Source: an uncultured Rhodobacter sp. (GTDB lineage Bacteria; Pseudomonadota; Alphaproteobacteria; Rhodobacterales; Rhodobacteraceae). From it: 64,000 nucleotides of DNA. Location: contig CAMFII010000002.1 in assembly GCA_945952585.1 (NCBI GenBank), forward strand, positions 372,001 to 436,000, given 5' to 3'. This document shows positions 60,649 to 64,000 of the stretch, piece by piece (within the stretch, counting starts at the first letter, position 1; every line of letters begins with the position of its first letter). The translations under genes and the position numbers were made by a program. Under the pieces are notes generated by a model, which worked only from the letters and a program-made list of their open reading frames with translations, was not told where the DNA came from and made no database searches.

Positions 60649-61677
60649 ATGTCCGAACCCGATCCGACCCTGCGCCCCGACCGCCTGCCCGAGGATGCCG
60701 ACCGCGCCCTGCGGCCGCAGCTTCTGGAAGAGTTCATCGGCCAGGCCGAGGCGCGCGCCAACCTGCGCGTCTTCATCGAAAGCGCCCGGATGCGGGGCGA
60801 GGCGATGGATCACACGCTGTTCCACGGCCCGCCCGGTCTGGGCAAGACGACACTCGCGCAGATCATGGCGCGGGAACTCGGGGTCGGCTTCCGCATGACC
60901 TCTGGTCCGGTGCTGGCAAAGGCGGGCGACCTTGCCGCGATCCTGACCAACCTTGAACCGCGCGACGTCCTGTTCATCGACGAGATCCACCGCCTGTCCC
61001 CGGTGGTGGAAGAGGTGCTCTACCCGGCGATGGAGGATTTTGCGCTGGACCTCGTGATCGGCGAGGGGCCGGCGGCGCGGACCGTGCGGATCGACCTGCC
61101 GCCCTTCACGCTGGTGGGCGCCACCACCCGGCTTGGCCTCCTGACAACGCCGCTGCGTGACCGCTTCGGCATTCCGACACGGTTGCAGTTCTATACCGAG
61201 GACGAGTTGAACGAGATCGTGACCCGTGGCGCCCGGCTGCTCGGTGTGCAGGCGGATGCTGCAGGTTGCCGCGAGATCGCGCGCCGGGCACGGGGCACGC
61301 CACGGATTGCCGGCCGACTCCTGCGCCGGGTCGTCGATTTCGCTCTGGTCGAGGAAGGCGGGCAGGTAAGCCGTGGGCTGGCCGATCGCGCCCTGACACG
61401 GCTTGGGGTCGATCATCTGGGTCTCGACGGCGCCGACCGCCGCTATCTGACGCTTCTGGCCGAGAATTACGGTGGCGGTCCCGTGGGCGTCGAGACCATC
61501 GCCGCGGCCCTGTCCGAAAGCCGGGATGCAATCGAGGAAGTAATCGAACCCTATCTTCTGCAACAGGGGCTGCTGCTGCGGACCCCGCGGGGGCGGATGC
61601 TCGGGTCGAAGGCCTGGCGCCATCTGGGTCTTGAGGCGCCAAAAGGCCCCGGACAGGCGGACCTGTTCGACGGCTGA
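60649..61677 (+). CDS. ruvB: Holliday junction helicase motor RuvB
   Basis: A 342-residue AAA+ ATPase that drives branch migration with RuvA. Walker A is [11 protein letters not shown] (residues 59-69), Walker B is [11 protein letters not shown], and Sensor I is [10 protein letters not shown]. The arginine finger is in LRDRFG, and the C-terminal winged helix ends [18 protein letters not shown]. It is separated from htpX by 65 bases and may have its own start signal. Length is standard. Confidence 0.97.
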   Translation: MSEPDPTLRPDRLPEDADRALRPQLLEEFIGQAEARANLRVFIESARMRGEAMDHTLFHGPPGLGKTTLAQIMARELGVGFRMTSGPVLAKAGDLAAILTNLEPRDVLFIDEIHRLSPVVEEVLYPAMEDFALDLVIGEGPAARTVRIDLPPFTLVGATTRLGLLTTPLRDRFGIPTRLQFYTEDELNEIVTRGARLLGVQADAAGCREIARRARGTPRIAGRLLRRVVDFALVEEGGQVSRGLADRALTRLGVDHLGLDGADRRYLTLLAENYGGGPVGVETIAAALSESRDAIEEVIEPYLLQQGLLLRTPRGRMLGSKAWRHLGLEAPKGPGQADLFDG

Positions 61678-61692
61678 TCGGGTCCGGTCGGC

Positions 61693-62628
61693 TCAGCGCC
61701 GTGAATCGCGGTTTCGCGACGGCAACTCGCCGAAACGATCCCGGTAGGACCGCGGAAAGCGGCCAAGGTGGTTGAATCCCGACAGCAGGGCGATGTCCGT
61801 CACCGTTGGCGCGGGTGTGATCCCCTTCAGCATCAGATGCGCATGTTCCAGCCTGAGGCGGGTCAGATAGGCGTGCGGCGAGCGTCCGTACCTGCGGCGG
61901 AACAGATCCTGCAACTGCCGCAGGCTGATCCCGATCTCTTCATCAAGGGAGATCATGGTGAAATCCTCGGAAAAACGCTCGCGCAGCAGGCTTTCGGCGC
62001 GCTCGAGGACTGCCTGCGATCCCCGCATGGTTCTGCTGAGGGCAGGAGCCGCGGCGAGGATTTGGAGAGTGCCCTCCACAAGGTCTTGCGTAGCCGGAAG
62101 CAAGGTGCCCAGGAGCGTCGGGTCGGTCCGGCGGGACATGGCCTGCGCCGCGGCGGCGGCCTTGGCAAGGTCGTCGATCTCGGAGGTCCGGAGGACCGTC
62201 GCGCCGACTTGGGGCAGTCGCCGGGCGGCGACCGGCATGGTGATCGTGATTGCTTCGAACTTCTCCTCGGCCGACCGGTTGACGACGGTGCGCCGCCGCC
62301 CGGGCGGAAGGATCATCGCATCACCCGGCCGTGCCGTCAGATCGAAGGAGTCGGTCGCGCTCATGACCTTGCCGCGAAGCGGAAAAAGGATGGTCAGCAG
62401 GCTGCCGTCCTCCAATCCGATTTCGTGGCCGGTGCTTCTGACCACCGAGAGCCCGACCGGCTGGTCGTTCCGGCAAAGAACTGTCGTCGTCGCCTGGCCC
62501 CGCTCGGTATCGGTCAAATCGAAATAGTGAACGCGCTCGAACGTACCCGTGCCCCCGCCGTTGCGGCGCGAGCCAAGGACACGGCTTTTCCATCCGAAAG
62601 CGGGGGCGGGGCAAGGGGCAGCAATCAT
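61693..62628 (-). CDS. AraC family transcriptional regulator
   Basis: A 311-residue regulator. The N-terminal AraC_N-like effector domain has ILFPLRGKVMSATDSFDLTA and GDAMILPPGRRRTVV. The C-terminal double HTH contains FTMISLDEEIGISLRQLQDL, FRRRYGRSPHAYLTRLRLEH and VTDIALLSGFNHLGRFPRSY. It resembles the AraC-binding-like-domain group found near catabolic genes. The ATG at 62628 has GGAG 8 bases upstream; an in-frame TTG at 62646 is an alternative. A dyad sits at 62668-62695. Its target is unknown. Confidence 0.92.
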   Translation of the reverse strand: MIAAPCPAPAFGWKSRVLGSRRNGGGTGTFERVHYFDLTDTERGQATTTVLCRNDQPVGLSVVRSTGHEIGLEDGSLLTILFPLRGKVMSATDSFDLTARPGDAMILPPGRRRTVVNRSAEEKFEAITITMPVAARRLPQVGATVLRTSEIDDLAKAAAAAQAMSRRTDPTLLGTLLPATQDLVEGTLQILAAAPALSRTMRGSQAVLERAESLLRERFSEDFTMISLDEEIGISLRQLQDLFRRRYGRSPHAYLTRLRLEHAHLMLKGITPAPTVTDIALLSGFNHLGRFPRSYRDRFGELPSRNRDSRR

Positions 62629-62667
62629 TGACCGGACTCCGCGCAATTCGGATAGCGCGCCGACGGC

Positions 62668-62695
62668 GTACCTTTACTCTTTGATGAAAAGGTAC
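62668..62695. promoter_or_regulatory. Inverted repeat GTACCTTT-N12-AAAGGTAC upstream of the AraC gene
   Basis: A perfect 8-bp dyad with a 12-base spacer, 40 bases before the AraC gene start. It is in a promoter or operator position. Regulation is inferred. Confidence 0.45.
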
Positions 62696-62849
62696 CGGAA
62701 AATCCACTTTGCAGCAACAGGTTACGTCTGCACTCGTCCTGGGCCGCAAGGGTATCCGGCCGCGCGTTGCGGCCGTAGAGGCCAAATCCTTCCGATCGAA
62801 ATCGACGTTCCGCATTACCCGTTGTCAGCAAAACGAAGAAAGGATTGAC

Positions 62850-63155
62850 ATGAACGCCCTTCGCCTTGGTCTTGCCCTCGCCGCCCTTGCCGGGCTTTCT
62901 GCCTGCGTCGAGTCCGATACCTCCGGGGCCCCTTCCGCTGCCTTGCGGATGGCACCCGCCTCGGACGAAAGCGCCTGCCTTGGCGCAGTCGCGGCGCAGA
63001 CGAACAATTCCGTCACCGTCCTGAGTTCGGAAACCTCGGAGGCCAACAACATGGTCATGGTCGGGGTCGGTCCGGACCGCGCCCCCTGGAAATGCCTGAT
63101 CAACGGCGGAAAGGTCGTGGAAGTGATGTCCATGACGAATGAAGGCACGCTCTGA
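62850..63155 (+). CDS. Small lipoprotein, hypothetical
   Basis: A 101-residue lipoprotein. It has a signal peptide with lipobox LSAC (MNALRLGLALAALAGLSACV), an Ala/Ser-rich spacer, then CLGAVAAQTNNSVTVLSSET and APWKCLINGGKVVEVMSM. The last two Cys residues probably pair. AAAGGA precedes the ATG. No family is recognised. It diverges from the AraC gene and may be regulated by it. Confidence 0.75.
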   Translation: MNALRLGLALAALAGLSACVESDTSGAPSAALRMAPASDESACLGAVAAQTNNSVTVLSSETSEANNMVMVGVGPDRAPWKCLINGGKVVEVMSMTNEGTL

Positions 63156-63196
63156 TCCGTTGCCGCCATCTTGGCGGGGAAGCGAGGCCCCGCTAA

Positions 63197-63234
63197 GTCC
63201 TTCCGGCGGCACGATCCACAGCCGCCGGAAGGAC
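63197..63234 (+). promoter_or_regulatory. 14-bp hairpin covering the ribosome-binding site of the gene at 63240
   Basis: GTCCTTCCGGCGGC (63197-63210), a 10-base loop, then GCCGCCGGAAGGAC (63221-63234): a perfect 14-bp stem. The only good Shine-Dalgarno (GGAAGGA) before the ATG at 63240 lies inside the 3' arm, and the stem ends 5 bases before the start. It would block initiation unless opened. A terminator role for the upstream gene is the alternative, but no T-run follows. Confidence 0.55.
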
Positions 63235-63239
63235 GTCCC

Positions 63240-63875
63240 ATGCCCGATACGATGACGAGCGACACCCTTGCGGGGCTGTTCACGCGCTCAGATGGAAGCT
63301 ACCTGTTCGCCCGGTGGGGGCGTCCCATTGCGCCGGTTGTCTTCGGCGTCGAGGACGCCACGCTTCGCGTCGTCAAGGGTGCGTTCGAGGCCGTCACTGC
63401 GCTCGCCGGCCTGCAGATGGCCGAGACGGATCCCGAGCTTGGCGTCAACCTGATGATATTCTTCATCCGGGAATGGGATGAACTGCGGAGGATCCCCGAT
63501 CTCGACCGGTTGATCCCCAACCTGAATGCGCTTTGTGACCGGCTGACAAAAGGCGACTCAAACCAGTATCGGCATTTTCGGTTCGACCGGACCGGGGCGA
63601 TCAAGGCCGCCTTCGTCTTCCTGCGGATGGACCGGCATCTCAGCGACATGCCGGTCGAAGCACTGGCGCTGGCCCAGGCGGTCCAGACGGTGCTCCTCTG
63701 GTCTGACCGCGCCTTTGACCGACAGTCGCCACTTGCCCAGGCGGGTGGAACCGTGATCCTGCGCCCCGACATAGCGGCGGTCATCCGCGCTGCCTATGAC
63801 CCAGTCCTGCCCAGTGTCGCGCGCGATCCGAGCCACGCCCTGCGGCTTGCAGCGCGGCTGCCCCGCGCCAATTAG
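63240..63875 (+). CDS. Hypothetical protein with SD-sequestering leader
   Basis: A 211-residue, apparently soluble protein with no signal peptide. Features include GSYLFARWGRPIAPVVFGVE, then ELGVNLMIFFIREWDELRRI, RHFRFDRTGAIKAAFVFLRM and VQTVLLWSDRAFDRQSPLAQ. No family is recognised, although the ordered helices and normal codon use indicate a real gene. Its initiation site is occluded by a hairpin (63197-63234). Its stop overlaps the convergent creA-like stop. Confidence 0.8.
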   Translation: MPDTMTSDTLAGLFTRSDGSYLFARWGRPIAPVVFGVEDATLRVVKGAFEAVTALAGLQMAETDPELGVNLMIFFIREWDELRRIPDLDRLIPNLNALCDRLTKGDSNQYRHFRFDRTGAIKAAFVFLRMDRHLSDMPVEALALAQAVQTVLLWSDRAFDRQSPLAQAGGTVILRPDIAAVIRAAYDPVLPSVARDPSHALRLAARLPRAN

Positions 63876-64000
63876 TTCTGCGGCACCTGCACGGTCGAGA
63901 TCGACATCTTGCCCGAGCCTTGGGTCAACTCGCTGGCATGGGCAAGATAGACCAGAGTGTGATTGGCCTTGTCATAGATCCGCGTCACCTTCAGCGACTT
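63872..64000 (-). CDS. creA: CreA family protein (partial, C-terminus)
   Basis: The last 42 codons of a minus-strand gene that enters from beyond the right edge of the window. The visible sequence contains KVTRIYDKANHTLVYLAHAS and TQGSGKMSISTVQVPQN, which matches the conserved C-terminus of CreA (E. coli: ...TRFYDKKRNVLIYL). CreA is a small exported protein of unknown function. Its stop overlaps the convergent gene's stop by three bases. Confidence 0.82.
   Translation of the reverse strand, partial: KSLKVTRIYDKANHTLVYLAHASELTQGSGKMSISTVQVPQN

Overview
The window is a GC-rich (about 65% by eye), densely coded bacterial chromosome segment with roughly 70 protein genes. It has no rRNA, tRNA, CRISPR array or insertion sequence that I can recognise. 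The gene set points to an alphaproteobacterium of the Rhodobacteraceae (Paracoccus/Rhodobacter-like). The indicators are GcrA, a TTAA-N7-TTAA CtrA-type site, the argD-argF pair, HrpB, class I lysyl-tRNA synthetase, phosphatidylcholine synthase, VPLPA-type C-terminal anchoring, a DUF1127 protein and TTGAC...TA(T/A)A(A/C)G promoters. Genus and species cannot be fixed from the sequence alone.

Layout. 1-7.2 kb: end of an unknown gene, gcrA, a LysR/cupin divergent pair, argD-argF, a cysteine hydrolase and an MFS transporter. 7.2-15.4 kb: hrpB, a DUF3108 protein, meaB, rpmB, a 2OG-oxygenase coupled to a low-molecular-weight phosphatase, and lepA. 15.4-17.2 kb: an accessory patch with an AT-rich DUF2971 gene, a hairpin-repeat array and a tiny ORF. 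17.2-21.2 kb: CBS protein, lipoprotein, orphan ParA, small exported or membrane proteins, a kinase, and a channel-like protein whose filter is degenerate. 21.3-25.4 kb: cell-surface type genes (TupA-like ATP-grasp, glycosyltransferase) and small accessory proteins, including a lower-GC DUF2441-like gene. 25.4-34.2 kb: ettA, GNAT, a VPLPA-anchored protein, nadD, PBP4-type carboxypeptidase, TerB, lysK, GFA and CHAD proteins. 34.3-44.3 kb: secreted protein and lipoprotein, a large beta-helix protein, HugZ-like, truA, then YcjX-YcjF and a giant DUF2339 membrane protein. 44.3-52.2 kb: ileS with a putative Ile-coded leader, ogt, DUF475, pcs, DUF484-xerC and a transaldolase-like gene. 52.3-57.8 kb: priA, an NTF2-like protein, a geranylgeranyl-reductase-family oxidoreductase and prmA. 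57.9-64 kb: DUF1127, ruvC-ruvA-htpX-ruvB, an AraC regulator, a lipoprotein, and the end of a creA-like gene.

Much of the window is housekeeping: arginine synthesis, translation (L28, LepA, EttA, LysRS, IleRS, PrmA, TruA) and DNA maintenance (XerC, PriA, RuvABC, Ogt). Translational coupling by TGATG/GTGA overlaps is frequent. The most interesting non-gene signals are these: (i) an attenuator-like leader before ileS, with a promoter, an Ile-containing 16-codon peptide and mutually exclusive hairpins; (ii) a 14-bp perfect hairpin hiding the ribosome-binding site of an unknown gene at 63240; (iii) repeated hairpins at 16.7-16.9 kb whose arms vary in a compensatory way; (iv) operator-like dyads at the LysR and AraC regulators and a perfect CtrA site. 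No single large undescribed system is obvious. The accessory patches at 15.4-17 kb and 21-25 kb are the best places to look.
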